Shown: one piece after another, positions 7,634 through 16,159 of the stretch
Layout: each line of letters begins with the position of its first letter
Position numbering within the stretch: position 1 is the stretch's first letter
Origin: Patescibacteria group bacterium
GTDB lineage: Bacteria > Patescibacteriota > Minisyncoccia > Ryanbacterales > GWA2-47-10b
Direction of reading: 5' to 3'
Length of the DNA stretch: 37,353 bases
NCBI GenBank assembly: GCA_038064855.1
Contig: JBBTSE010000010.1
Coordinates: 1 to 37,353 of the forward strand
The notes under the pieces: model-generated
Databases searched by the model: none
Told to the model about the DNA's origin: nothing
What the model saw: only the letters and a program-made list of their open reading frames with translations
Position numbers and translations under genes: made by a program

Positions 7634-7651
7634 ACCAAGGTCATTCTTGGT
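7634..7651 (+). other. Hairpin in the long 5' leader of the 7708 gene
   Basis: ACCAAG and CTTGGT form a 6-bp stem with a 6-nt loop inside the leader, followed by a pyrimidine-rich stretch. It could modulate transcription or translation. It is too weak to call a terminator or a known riboswitch. Confidence 0.3.
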
Positions 7652-7707
7652 CTTTCTATTAACAAGCACACAGAGCGCCCAAGAGGCGCGAAAGGCAGGG
7701 TAACACT

Positions 7708-8607
7708 TTGAGAAAAGCAGCAGCAAAGAAGGTTTCGGAGCCCGTTCTGTTCGAAGATTCGCTCGATATTCACCTCAAAAGGGGCGGTCGTCGACTCGTA
7801 CTGGAGGCCGACGGCTTCATACCCGAACGGTTTCATCTCGAGGAGGGCACTGAGTGCTATGTGGATATGCATGTGCGTGTCCACGGCGACGCTCAGATCC
7901 TCCCGTTCATGGTGGGGGGCAGCAAGGGTATCGATCTCAAGCACGAGGCAGCTAGCGATCGCCACGAGGTGGAGGCTGGGCGGTGGTACAGACTTCGCAT
8001 TCAGATCAAGCTGACCAATTCGCCGCCCGACAGTGGTAGGATTGCGGGCATTCCTCACACGGAGTACCCCAGCAACGCCATGCGATTCGTTGAGTGGCGC
8101 GACGGGAAGCTGATTTTCTACAGCGCCTCGCTCGTGAGTCAGCACGGTCAGTTCTTCCTGATCGTGCAAGAGCAGTATGATGTGCACTGCTACGATGCCA
8201 AGGGTGTTGTGCGGTGCCCGTACTTCGAGGCGCGAGACCATCAGTGGGATCAGCTCCTCGCAGTTTTGCCCGACATGTTCGGGGCCCTCGGTGTCACACT
8301 GCCGCCGTATCTGGGACAACAGGCCGAGCCCGATTTCATCTTCAATGGTCTCGCCTCCGGTACGGCTGGCGTTGATCATTGGGATGCCGCCAACGGTATC
8401 GGTGGGCTCACGCTTGCCGATGGCCGTAAGGCTCGGGTGCACTGGACGAGTATCACGCGGTCAAGTCGGCTCGTGTACCTCGCCCCCGGCGAGATCGTAC
8501 GGGTCGGCAGGACTGTCAAGCCCGAACTTACCAAGGACAGGCCGACGAAGTATAACGATGAGGCAAAGGATGTCGTCGTCATCGATGACGAGGTCCGCGC
8601 CGCATAA
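7708..8607 (+). CDS. Hypothetical protein with a C-terminal cold-shock-like (OB) domain
   Basis: The product is 299 aa from a TTG start; no ATG is available before the conserved-looking region. Residues 1-210 are beta-rich and unrecognised. Residues 219-275 align by eye with a cold-shock domain: VDHWDAANGIGGLTL corresponds to VKWFN..KGFGFI, ARVHWTSI to VFVHFSAI, and LAPGEIVRV to L.EGQ.V.F. The aromatic residues of the RNP1 motif are lost (NGIGGL), while RNP2 keeps VHW. This suggests nucleic-acid or other OB-fold binding, but it is a by-eye match. The tail is charged (KDVVVIDDEV). The gene has GC-rich codons, its own promoter, a long leader and a strong terminator, like its neighbour at 6701. 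A 296-aa antisense ORF is rejected as a shadow. Confidence 0.7.
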   Translation: MRKAAAKKVSEPVLFEDSLDIHLKRGGRRLVLEADGFIPERFHLEEGTECYVDMHVRVHGDAQILPFMVGGSKGIDLKHEAASDRHEVEAGRWYRLRIQIKLTNSPPDSGRIAGIPHTEYPSNAMRFVEWRDGKLIFYSASLVSQHGQFFLIVQEQYDVHCYDAKGVVRCPYFEARDHQWDQLLAVLPDMFGALGVTLPPYLGQQAEPDFIFNGLASGTAGVDHWDAANGIGGLTLADGRKARVHWTSITRSSRLVYLAPGEIVRVGRTVKPELTKDRPTKYNDEAKDVVVIDDEVRAA

Positions 8608-8611
8608 ACGG

Positions 8612-8670
8612 GGGGTGCCGCAGCACCCCAAATGCTCCACCAAGGCGACCCTTGGTGGAGCATTTTCATT
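8612..8670 (+). terminator. Tandem hairpin terminator after the 7708 gene
   Basis: A first GC-rich hairpin (8612-8629, GGGGTGC/GCACCCC) is followed by a 16-bp perfect stem (8630-8645 with 8650-8665) and a T-rich tail. The arms are AT-rich at the base, so it may work on both strands. Confidence 0.88.
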
Positions 8671-8691
8671 TTCAGAAATTTTGCGTATACT
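8663..8691 (+). promoter_or_regulatory. ftsH promoter, leaderless type
   Basis: TATACT at 8686-8691 ends 7 nt before the ATG at 8699, so the message should start at or beside the start codon. A weak -35 (TTTTCA, 8663-8668) sits 17 bp upstream, partly inside the preceding terminator. Confidence 0.5.
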
Positions 8692-8698
8692 AACTATT

Positions 8699-10522
8699 AT
8701 GATGAAGTTTACTGCAAAACATATTTTATACGGTTTTCTTATTTTGTTTTTTCTGGCGACCTTCTATTCGGCGGTTTCTGATTCGTTTCAGGAGTCAAAA
8801 GATTTGGCACTCTCTGAACTCGTAGGCAAGGTGAATGCAGGCGAAGTTGAGGAAATCATTGTCGAGGGTAGCGTGCTTGATATCAAACTCCGTGACGGCT
8901 CACGCTTTGCTTCCAAAAAAGAAGAGGGCTCGTCACTCACCGATACACTAATCAACTACGGCGTACCGGCAGCCCAACTCTCGACATTCAAACATACAGA
9001 AAAAGATCCTTCAGGTCTTTCGTTTTGGGCGAGCGCGCTGTTGCCTACTATTATCTCACTCGCGTTTATCATCGGGTTTATTTGGTTTATGTCACGCCAA
9101 GTACAGCGATCGAGTGTGCAGTCGATGAGCTTTGGTCAGTCACGCGCGCGTATTATCGCGCCTGACAATGAACGCAATCGCGTAACCTTCAAAGATGTCG
9201 CAGGCGTCGACGAAGCTAAAGAAGAACTTCGTGAGATTGTTGATTTTCTCAAGCATCCCAAAAAGTTTCTTGATATCGGCGCGCGTATTCCACGGGGTGT
9301 CCTTTTGATGGGTGCGCCCGGTACGGGCAAAACGCTCCTTGCCAAAGCCGTTGCCGGTGAGGCGGGCGTGCCGTTTTTCCAGTTGTCAGGGTCAGAATTC
9401 GTAGAAATGTTTGTAGGTGTGGGCGCGTCGCGTGTGCGCGATCTATTTAAGATGGCAAAAAAAGCTTCTCCCGCGATTATTTTTATTGATGAAGTCGATG
9501 CGATCGGTCGTCACCGTGGTGCAGGTATGGGTGGCGGACACGACGAGCGCGAACAGACACTCAATCAGATTTTAGTAGAGATGGATGGTTTTGATACCTC
9601 CGATCAGGTGATTGTGATGGCGGCGACCAATCGTCCTGATATCTTGGACCCCGCGCTGTTGCGTCCGGGCCGTTTTGACCGCCGCGTTGTTGTCGATCTT
9701 CCTGATATCAAACAGCGTGAAGCTATTTTGATGATTCACTCAAAATCAAAACCACTTGCTAAAGATGTGCGTCTCAAGAATATTGCCGAGCGCACCCCAG
9801 GCTTTTCGGGTGCTGATTTGGAAAACTTGGTAAATGAGGCGGCGATTTTGGCGGCGCGTGCTGGCAAGCGTGAGATCAATGAGCTCGATATCCTCAAATC
9901 GATTGACAAGGTTATTTTGGGACCCGAGCGCAAAGGACATATCATCAACAAAGAAGAAAAGAAAATCTCCGCGTATCATGAGGCAGGCCATGCGCTTGTT
10001 GCCGCGTCACTTCCCAACGCCGATCCGGTGCACAAGGTCTCCGTCATATCGCGCGGCCGTGCGCTCGGTTACACACTCAAGCTTCCTGCGTTTGATAGAC
10101 ATTTGTATTCGCGCGCACATTTCTTAGATGAGATAGCGGTAGCGCTTGGTGGGTATGCGGCTGAAAATTTTATTTTCGGCGATCTCACTACGGGCGCGTC
10201 AGACGATCTTCGTAAGGCAAGTGCTATCGCGCGTGATATTGTACAGCGCTACGGCATGTCAAAAACCTTGGGGCCGATTACTTTTGGCGAGGACAATCAG
10301 TTGGTATTTTTAGGTAAGGAGATAGGTGCTGAGAAAAATTATTCTGAATCAACCGCGCAGAAAATTGACCACGAGGTAAGCACGATCATGAAGGGCGCGC
10401 TTGCTAAAGCACAAAAGATTTTGCGTGATCGCAAATCAAAGCTCGAAGAGATAGCCCGTGTGCTCATCGAGAAAGAAACAATCGAGCGCGACGAGTTTGC
10501 GCGAATTGTAGGAACAGCATAA
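8699..10522 (+). CDS. ftsH: ATP-dependent zinc metalloprotease FtsH
   Basis: The 607-aa product is the membrane AAA+ protease that degrades misfolded membrane proteins and short-lived regulators. Two transmembrane helices (about 8-27 and 112-130) enclose an extracytoplasmic domain of about 80 residues. The AAA+ module has Walker A GAPGTGKT (205-212), Walker [12 protein letters not shown] and the second region of homology [21 protein letters not shown]. The zinc site is HEAGH (427-431). The reading frame is open further upstream into the previous gene, but the real start is the ATG at 8699 (or 8702): it lies just after the -10 box and begins the first membrane helix. Length is normal. tRNA-Ile follows by 15 nt and may be co-transcribed. 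Confidence 0.97.
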   Translation: MMKFTAKHILYGFLILFFLATFYSAVSDSFQESKDLALSELVGKVNAGEVEEIIVEGSVLDIKLRDGSRFASKKEEGSSLTDTLINYGVPAAQLSTFKHTEKDPSGLSFWASALLPTIISLAFIIGFIWFMSRQVQRSSVQSMSFGQSRARIIAPDNERNRVTFKDVAGVDEAKEELREIVDFLKHPKKFLDIGARIPRGVLLMGAPGTGKTLLAKAVAGEAGVPFFQLSGSEFVEMFVGVGASRVRDLFKMAKKASPAIIFIDEVDAIGRHRGAGMGGGHDEREQTLNQILVEMDGFDTSDQVIVMAATNRPDILDPALLRPGRFDRRVVVDLPDIKQREAILMIHSKSKPLAKDVRLKNIAERTPGFSGADLENLVNEAAILAARAGKREINELDILKSIDKVILGPERKGHIINKEEKKISAYHEAGHALVAASLPNADPVHKVSVISRGRALGYTLKLPAFDRHLYSRAHFLDEIAVALGGYAAENFIFGDLTTGASDDLRKASAIARDIVQRYGMSKTLGPITFGEDNQLVFLGKEIGAEKNYSESTAQKIDHEVSTIMKGALAKAQKILRDRKSKLEEIARVLIEKETIERDEFARIVGTA

Positions 10523-10537
10523 GATGAACCTGTTCTT

Positions 10538-10611
10538 GCGAGTGTAGCTCAACTGGTTAGAGCACCGAGCTTATACCTCGGCGGTTCCTGGTTCGAGTCC
10601 AGGCACTCGCA
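10538..10611 (+). tRNA. tRNA-Ile (anticodon UAU)
   Basis: Standard 74-nt cloverleaf: acceptor GCGAGTG/CACTCGC, D-arm GCTC..GAGC, anticodon stem CCGAG/CTCGG with loop CTTATAC (anticodon TAT), and T-arm CCTGG/CCAGG with TTCGAGT. The 3' CCA is not encoded. It would read AUA. Most bacteria read AUA with a CAU anticodon modified to lysidine, so a genuine UAU anticodon is uncommon. Confidence 0.93.
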
Positions 10612-10621
10612 CAGTAAATAA

Positions 10622-11527
10622 ATGGAAGTTACTCATATAGATACCGCGGAGGCACGATCGCTGCTTTTTGATCTTACGCGCAGGTATGGCCGAACGCCCG
10701 AGCACAACGCTGATTGGTTTTTGTCTGTCGCAAAGGGCGAAGTGCGACCGCCACTTTTGATTCACCTGTCTGATGGTCGCGCGGTTCTCGCGTATGACGA
10801 TGGCAACGAATGGGGCATGCTTGAAGAACCGTTGGTGCCCACCGAAGATGTCGCGCGTACGGTGTGTGATTTTGCCCGTGAAGCGTTGGCAAGCTCACTT
10901 ATCAAAAAAGTTGTCGTTGAGCTCAAAACACCCGTGAGAAAAGAAGTGTTAGGTATGCTACCAAAAACGCTCAAGGCTCGTGCCATAAATTACACGATGA
11001 CATGGCCGGTCTATGATATGCATGCGTTTGACTCTGCGCTTCCTGGTGGTCACTGGAAGACTATTCGCAACGCCCGCAATAAATTGTATCGTGAGCATCA
11101 AGTCGAAGTGCGTGATGCGCGAGAAGTAGATACTCACGACCTCCACGGGCTTGTTGACCGGTGGAAGAGCGTGCGAGGCGCGCATGATCGCGCGTATGAC
11201 GGGCGATATCATGCGTGTATTGAAAATGTCTTTGCTGGTTTTGTGAGCGCACGCGCAATCTTTGTCGACGGCCAGCTTGCAGGTATCAACGGGGGCTGGA
11301 AATTTCCCGGTAAACCGGGCTACTATTACGGCGCAGTCGGCATCCATGACTACGCGTTTCAGGATATCGGCGTTGTTTTATATCTTGAAGATTTTATGTG
11401 GATAAAAAATGCAGGGTACGCGTATGCCGATATGGCGGGAGGTGAAAAGGAGCTTACTCGCTTCAAAAATCAATTCCAACCCGTGCGCTGGTATAAAACG
11501 CATGTGTTCTCTATAGTACGAGCATAG
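10622..11527 (+). CDS. DUF2156/FemAB-like acyl- or aminoacyl-transferase (GNAT fold)
   Basis: This 301-aa soluble protein fits the GNAT-fold group that includes phosphatidylglycerol lysyltransferase C-terminal domains (DUF2156) and FemAB-like peptidoglycan enzymes. In the middle, GGHWKTIRNARNKLYREHQVEV and the following LVDRWKSVRGAHDRAYD match the basic-helix and tryptophan motifs of DUF2156. Near the end, ADMAGGEKELTRFKNQFQPV is the usual acyl/aminoacyl-tRNA-binding segment. Such enzymes transfer an amino acid from aminoacyl-tRNA, or an acyl group, to a cell-envelope acceptor. It starts 10 nt after tRNA-Ile and ends 4 nt before a membrane glycosyltransferase, so an envelope role is likely. 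The substrate is unknown. Confidence 0.7.
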   Translation: MEVTHIDTAEARSLLFDLTRRYGRTPEHNADWFLSVAKGEVRPPLLIHLSDGRAVLAYDDGNEWGMLEEPLVPTEDVARTVCDFAREALASSLIKKVVVELKTPVRKEVLGMLPKTLKARAINYTMTWPVYDMHAFDSALPGGHWKTIRNARNKLYREHQVEVRDAREVDTHDLHGLVDRWKSVRGAHDRAYDGRYHACIENVFAGFVSARAIFVDGQLAGINGGWKFPGKPGYYYGAVGIHDYAFQDIGVVLYLEDFMWIKNAGYAYADMAGGEKELTRFKNQFQPVRWYKTHVFSIVRA

Positions 11528-11531
11528 TGCC

Positions 11532-13070
11532 ATGAATAATGAGACTAAAAAAAGCTATTTGCACATAGGTCAGGCAAGCGACCTGCAGGGTAAGGACCGA
11601 GCGCTCTATCGTGCGCTCGAAATGTTGCCCGCGGTTCTCGCATGGGCGACCATTGTGGGGGCGTTTTTCTTTTCATGGTGGCGACCAGTGTGGGTCGCTG
11701 TTTTTATTATTGTCTTTGATCTTTTTTGGCTTATCAAAACAGTCTTTTTATCATTTCATGTGCGTGCCAATTGGCGGCGTATGCAGCGGCATTTGGCTAT
11801 TGATTGGACAGAAAAACTTACAGATAAAAAATGGGATCATCTTTGGCAGTTGGTGATAGTGCCGTCTGCCGGAGAATCAGCCGATGTCATCCGTGAATCG
11901 CTCGATTTGATAGTATTGGCGCGCTGGCCGCGCGAACGCATGATGGTGGTATTGGCTCTCGAAGACAAAGGTGAGGTCGCGTGCCGGGTGGGCGCACAGA
12001 TGCAAAAAAACTATACTGACAAGTTTGGTATTTTCTCTGTCACCTATCATCCGCAGGGAGTCGCCGGCGAGATGCGTGGCAAGGGATCAAACGAAACCTA
12101 CGGTATGCGCGAGGCACAAAAGATCGTAGATGCGCACAATATTCCTTATGCTGATATCCTCGTCTCATCATTTGATGAAGACACCAAGCTCTACTCTCAA
12201 TATTTTTTATGTTTGGCGTGGCATTTTCTGACAGCCGAGCGCCCATATCGATCGAGCTTCCAACCGGTACCGCTCTACCACAACAATGTATGGGAGTCAG
12301 GCGCGCTTGCGCGTGTGGTCGCGGCTTCCGGTACCTTTTGGCAGATGATGCAGCAAGAGCGCCCCGAGCGACTCACTACTTTTTCATCGCACTCAATGAG
12401 TTTTCTGAGTCTGGTAGAGGTTGATTTTTGGCAAACCAATATTGTCTCAGAGGATTCACGCATCTTTTGGAATCATTTCTTTTGGTATGACGGCGACTGG
12501 CGCGCGGTGCCACTCTCGTACCCCGTATCGCTCGATGCCAATGCTGCGCCCACGCTGTGGCAAACCGCAAAAAATATTTACAAACAGCAACGCCGCTGGG
12601 GGTGGGGGGTTGAGAATGTGCCGTATATGTTATTTAACTTTATAAAAAATAAAAAAGTACCGCTGGGCACCAAATTGCGTTTTTCGTTTAACGCGCTCGA
12701 AGGGTTTTGGTCGTGGGCGACCAATGCGCTCATTATCTTTGCGCTCGGTTGGCTGCCGTTGTATTTGGGCGGTAGAGAGTTCAACGGCACGGTGCTCTCA
12801 TTCAATCTTCCGCAGATGACGCGCCGCATCATGACACTCGCGATGTTCGGTATTGTCACATCAGCTGCGATCTCACAGGCAATGTTGCGTCATACCAAAG
12901 ACGATTATGCGGATAAGCACCGCGCGCCATTATTGCTCCATTGGATCTTAATGCCACTCTCAATTATCTTCTTCGGCGCGTTCCCAGGCCTCGAGGCGCA
13001 AACTCGCCTTGCCCTCGGCGGCAAATGGCGATTAGGTTTTTGGATTACGCCAAAAAGTCGATTGAAATGA
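11532..13070 (+). CDS. Membrane-bound family 2 glycosyltransferase
   Basis: This 512-aa protein has two N-terminal transmembrane helices (about 33-75), a cytoplasmic GT-A domain and a hydrophobic C-terminal third with three or four helices. The domain carries the processive GT2 signatures: DED at 215-217 (in SSFDEDTKLY), SED at 306-308 and QQRRW at 352-356. These correspond to the D, DxD, (E/T)ED and Q(Q/R)xRW motifs of cellulose/hyaluronan-synthase-like enzymes that polymerise or transfer sugars at the inner membrane. The first motif is less typical (PSAGESADVI at 111-120). It is 4 nt downstream of the DUF2156-like gene, so the pair probably act together on a surface polymer. The sugar specificity cannot be told. 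Confidence 0.85.
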   Translation: MNNETKKSYLHIGQASDLQGKDRALYRALEMLPAVLAWATIVGAFFFSWWRPVWVAVFIIVFDLFWLIKTVFLSFHVRANWRRMQRHLAIDWTEKLTDKKWDHLWQLVIVPSAGESADVIRESLDLIVLARWPRERMMVVLALEDKGEVACRVGAQMQKNYTDKFGIFSVTYHPQGVAGEMRGKGSNETYGMREAQKIVDAHNIPYADILVSSFDEDTKLYSQYFLCLAWHFLTAERPYRSSFQPVPLYHNNVWESGALARVVAASGTFWQMMQQERPERLTTFSSHSMSFLSLVEVDFWQTNIVSEDSRIFWNHFFWYDGDWRAVPLSYPVSLDANAAPTLWQTAKNIYKQQRRWGWGVENVPYMLFNFIKNKKVPLGTKLRFSFNALEGFWSWATNALIIFALGWLPLYLGGREFNGTVLSFNLPQMTRRIMTLAMFGIVTSAAISQAMLRHTKDDYADKHRAPLLLHWILMPLSIIFFGAFPGLEAQTRLALGGKWRLGFWITPKSRLK

Positions 13071-13080
13071 TATTTTTGCG

Positions 13081-13086
13081 TATAAT
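13081..13086 (+). promoter_or_regulatory. -10 box for the small membrane protein gene
   Basis: A perfect TATAAT lies 6 nt before the ATG at 13093 and shares TTTTGCGTATA with the ftsH promoter. No good -35 is seen. The transcript would be leaderless. Confidence 0.5.
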
Positions 13087-13092
13087 ATGTAC

Positions 13093-13380
13093 ATGAAGAT
13101 ATTGTTTGTCTCGGGCGCCTTTTTGATCTCGGGTATTTTGATTTTAAATACAAGTATTGTTCCATGTTCGTCTGCTGGGTGTCAGCAGTTTCTTGAAAGA
13201 TTTATTTTCCTTTTCTTATTTCCGGGAGCATTTTTGCTCGGTTTATCGGGGCTTATATCGTGCCTCCTTAGGCCAGAGTGGAGTGTATCTTTTGCCTTTT
13301 ACTTTCTAGCTACAGTTTCGCTCATTATCTTCTCGGGGTTTGCCATATTTAGTATTTTTTCTGGTGTAGGGCCTTATTAA
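13093..13380 (+). CDS. Small hypothetical integral membrane protein
   Basis: The 95-aa product has three hydrophobic stretches (about 3-20, 37-60 and 70-90), so it is probably a three-helix membrane protein. Cysteines lie near residues 25 and 30 in the first loop and one in the second helix region. An ATG two codons earlier touches the -10 box and is unlikely to be used. It converges with recG, whose stop lies 2 nt away. I recognise no family. Confidence 0.65.
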   Translation: MKILFVSGAFLISGILILNTSIVPCSSAGCQQFLERFIFLFLFPGAFLLGLSGLISCLLRPEWSVSFAFYFLATVSLIIFSGFAIFSIFSGVGPY

Positions 13381-13381
13381 T

Positions 13382-15487
13382 TTATTCAAAGTGATAGCCG
13401 CTTTGCATCCGTGAGACGGCCAATTTGAGTGCTGGGTGTTTTTCGAGATCACGATCGCGCTCGAGAAGTGCTCGCGCCTCCGTGCGTGCGGCCTCAACCA
13501 TCTTTATATTTTTGAGCGCTTCCATACCGATGTCTGACAGACCCCATTGGTTTTTGCCGGTGAGCTCGCCGGGGCCACGCAGTTCTAAATCACGCTCGGC
13601 AAGCTCAAAGCCGTTTTTTGCATTTTTGAGCGCGCGCAAGCGCGCGAGTGTTGTCTGGGCCGACGATTCGCAGATCGCATAAAAATATGACTGGTGGGTG
13701 CCACGGCCGATGCGCCCTCGGAGCTGATGGAGTTGGGCGAGGCCAAAGCGGTCAGCGCCCTCGACGATCATGATAGTGGCGTTGGGCACATCGATACCAA
13801 CTTCGACGACTGAGGTGGCGACAAGAATCTGAATCTTATTCTCTCTAAAATCCGCTAGCGTTTTTTCCTTGTCGCGCGGCGTCATTTTGCCGTGGAGCAT
13901 GGCGCTTTTAAACTCCGGAAAAATTTCTTTGCTCATACGCTCATATTCTTTTTTGACCGATTTGCGCTCGTCGTCCCCCTCATCGATACGCGAGCAGATG
14001 ATGTATGCCTGCCGGCCGGCCTCGAGTTCACTACGCGCAAAATCCCACGAGCGATCTTTCGGTTTTAATAGAACCTCGGTGATGATAGGTGACCGGCCCG
14101 GTGGCAATTCGTCGAGCACTGATAGATCAAGGTCACCAAACACCGTGAGCGCAAGCGTGCGGGGGATAGGCGTGGCCGTCATCGAGAGAAAGTGGGGATT
14201 ATACTCATGATCGCGTGATTTTGATTTGGCGAGTCGCATGCGCTGCCTAACTCCAAAGCGATGTTGTTCATCAACTACGATAAATGCCAAATGCCGAAAG
14301 CGCACTTTTTCAGATAGAAGTGCGTGCGTGCCGATGAGTACGGTTACTTCGCCTGACTCAAGCCATTTGAATAACTGTGCTTTTGATATGTGCGCTGGTT
14401 TGCCGCCAAATGCTTTTGATGGATAGACGAGCGCCTCAGATGAGGTCAAAAGACCAATCTTACGAAACGGTGTGCCGAGTAGTTTTGAAAATGTATCAAA
14501 GTGTTGGCGCGCCAAGATTTCGGTCGGCGCCATGTAGGTTGCCTGAAAACCCGCATTGGTTGCCAGAGCCGCAGCACCTGCCGCAATGACGGTCTTGCCC
14601 GAACCCACATCACCCTCCAAGAGGCGCGCCATAGGAGTTTTTTTACTGATATCACTCGTGATCGCCTCAAAGACTTTTTCCTGCGTTTTAGTAAAAGAAA
14701 AGGGGAGCGAAGCCATAAAGGCATCAAGGGCTTTTTTGTCTGGTGGGATGGGGAGCGAGGCGGTTTCTTCGAGGCGCATGCGTTCTTGCATGCGTGAGAG
14801 TTGGATGAAAAAGATTTCATCGAACGCGAGGCGTTTGCGCGCGCCTTCGTTTTCTTTTTCACTCTTGGGCCAGTGCGCAGCGCGTATGGCGGTTTGCAGA
14901 TTTGGCAGATTATAGCGCGCTAAAATCTCTTTAGGTACCGGGTCCGTGAATGTTTCGCCTCTAATCGCCTCGTAGGTTTTTAAAATATGAAACTGGATCC
15001 AGCGGCTCGATGCGCCGCGTGTAGCAGGATATACAGGTAAAAACGATCCCGTGACGGATTCAGCCAAAAATAGCTGGCCAATTTTTTCGTACACAGGATT
15101 TGAGAGAAAGAGCGATCCTTTGCGGTCACTCACCTTGCCTTCAAGTCGCACGAGGTCATCTTTGGCGAGTTGCTTTGAGATATAAGGCTGGTGGAACCAT
15201 ACGGCGGTGATCTCACCGGTCTGGTCGGCGATACGGGCCTCGGTGATGCGCAGGCGCTTTTGAAAAGTTTTCTTTGCTTCGAGCGATAGTATCTTGCCTT
15301 CAACCGCTACGGTATCACCATCAGAGATATCTTTGATGGCTTTGATCGATGAGGCGCGTGTGTAGCGTGAGGGGAGATAGCGCAGAAGATCACCTGCGCT
15401 CTGCACGCCAATTTTGGCAAGCGCGCGTTTTTGAATATCAGTCAGCCGAAAAAGATCGGAAAGGGGCGTTTCGAGTGAGTGCGACAT
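13382..15487 (-). CDS. recG: ATP-dependent DNA helicase RecG
   Basis: The 701-aa product is full-length RecG, which reverses stalled forks and branch-migrates Holliday junctions. Residues 1-150 form the wedge/OB-fold domain (DGDTVAVEGKILSLE, ITAVWFHQPYI). Walker A is GDVGSGKT (292-299) and the DExH box reads DEQH (406-409, in VVDEQHRFGVRQR). TATPIPRTLALT is motif III. The second helicase lobe has ATSVVEVGIDVPNATIM and QLHQLRGRIGRG. The C-terminal TRG/RecG wedge region follows (LRGPGELTGKNQWGLSDI). The ATG at 15487 lies 10 nt after a TATACA on the minus strand and about 24 nt after tRNA-Arg, so it may be transcribed with that tRNA. Confidence 0.96.
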   Translation of the reverse strand: MSHSLETPLSDLFRLTDIQKRALAKIGVQSAGDLLRYLPSRYTRASSIKAIKDISDGDTVAVEGKILSLEAKKTFQKRLRITEARIADQTGEITAVWFHQPYISKQLAKDDLVRLEGKVSDRKGSLFLSNPVYEKIGQLFLAESVTGSFLPVYPATRGASSRWIQFHILKTYEAIRGETFTDPVPKEILARYNLPNLQTAIRAAHWPKSEKENEGARKRLAFDEIFFIQLSRMQERMRLEETASLPIPPDKKALDAFMASLPFSFTKTQEKVFEAITSDISKKTPMARLLEGDVGSGKTVIAAGAAALATNAGFQATYMAPTEILARQHFDTFSKLLGTPFRKIGLLTSSEALVYPSKAFGGKPAHISKAQLFKWLESGEVTVLIGTHALLSEKVRFRHLAFIVVDEQHRFGVRQRMRLAKSKSRDHEYNPHFLSMTATPIPRTLALTVFGDLDLSVLDELPPGRSPIITEVLLKPKDRSWDFARSELEAGRQAYIICSRIDEGDDERKSVKKEYERMSKEIFPEFKSAMLHGKMTPRDKEKTLADFRENKIQILVATSVVEVGIDVPNATIMIVEGADRFGLAQLHQLRGRIGRGTHQSYFYAICESSAQTTLARLRALKNAKNGFELAERDLELRGPGELTGKNQWGLSDIGMEALKNIKMVEAARTEARALLERDRDLEKHPALKLAVSRMQSGYHFE

Positions 15488-15511
15488 ATTTAGATATTGT
15501 ATACTTTTTTG

Positions 15512-15583
15512 TGCGCTCGCGAGGAATCGAACCTCGATTGCAAGCTCCGCAAGCTTGCGTCCTATCCATTGAACGACGAGCGC
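15512..15583 (-). tRNA. tRNA-Arg (anticodon GCG)
   Basis: The minus strand folds with acceptor GCGCTCG/CGAGCGC, D-arm GTTC..GGAC, anticodon stem CAAGC/GCTTG with loop TTGCGGA (anticodon GCG), and T-arm CGAGG/CCTCG. CCA is not encoded. A20 in the D-loop fits arginine identity. Bacteria normally use an ACG anticodon edited to inosine for CGU/CGC/CGA, so GCG is unusual. Confidence 0.92.
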
Positions 15584-15592
15584 GTGTATTGT

Positions 15593-16132
15593 CTAAAACT
15601 TCAGCAACCGTGCTATCACCTCGACGAGAGGTTCTTCTTGGGCTACCTCCGGCATAAAGTCGAGGAGGAGCTCACGAAGTGCTATAGGGTCTTGGTCACC
15701 AAGAGGGATTTTTATCATAGGCACCAAGAGCTGATCAGAGCGAACCGAGAGTTCTTTGATGTCACCTGCACGATAGAAAATCCAAAATGATTGTAGCGTT
15801 TCAAAGGGAAAAAGTCTATCACCTACACGAATTCCCATACCCGACACTTCAAAGGTAACGATCTCGGGCTTGCGTGCGCCGTAGAGCATGACCGCGATTC
15901 CGCCTATCAATATGAGGAAGGCAAACAGGATGCTTTCGAGATAGTACGAGCTGACCAAGAGTGCCAGCATGATGACGCCAGCTGACCAATACCAGTCAGC
16001 CGTTTTTTCGTAGTGGGTATACTCAGGCGCTTGCCAGCGGATCATCCGTACAGTCTGCGGATGCTCACGAACGGGCATATGGGCAGGCGCGTATTCAGGT
16101 TTTCTTTTTTTGACATCGTTGATTGATGGCAT
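15593..16132 (-). CDS. Hypothetical protein with two transmembrane helices
   Basis: The 179-aa product has a cytoplasmic N-terminus of about 45 residues ending WQAPEYTHYEKTADWYW, then two adjacent helices (about 50-65 and 68-85). The remaining 95 residues are a soluble beta-rich domain (VTFEVSGMGIRVGDRLFPFETLQSFWIFY). This layout resembles bacterial-PH-like small membrane proteins found in Parcubacteria, but I cannot name a family with certainty. The ATG lies 6 nt after a TATACT box. The stop is 10 nt from tRNA-Arg, and read-through into the tRNA and recG is possible. Confidence 0.8.
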   Translation of the reverse strand: MPSINDVKKRKPEYAPAHMPVREHPQTVRMIRWQAPEYTHYEKTADWYWSAGVIMLALLVSSYYLESILFAFLILIGGIAVMLYGARKPEIVTFEVSGMGIRVGDRLFPFETLQSFWIFYRAGDIKELSVRSDQLLVPMIKIPLGDQDPIALRELLLDFMPEVAQEEPLVEVIARLLKF

Positions 16133-16138
16133 ATCAAA

Positions 16139-16144
16139 AGTATA
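16139..16144 (-). promoter_or_regulatory. -10 box for the membrane protein gene at 15593-16132
   Basis: TATACT on the minus strand ends 6 nt before the ATG at 16132, giving a leaderless mRNA. The region between this gene and mutY is only 27 bp. Confidence 0.5.
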
Positions 16145-16159
16145 TCATAGTGAGGCTTG

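Noticed and set aside
7552-8442. 296-aa ORF on the minus strand opposite the 7708 gene
   Set aside because: Same reasoning: it begins inside the real gene, crosses the promoter and leader of that gene, and lacks a recognisable domain.
8177-8698. N-terminal extension of ftsH by 174 codons
   Set aside because: The extension covers the end of the 7708 gene and a strong terminator; FtsH homology starts at 8699.
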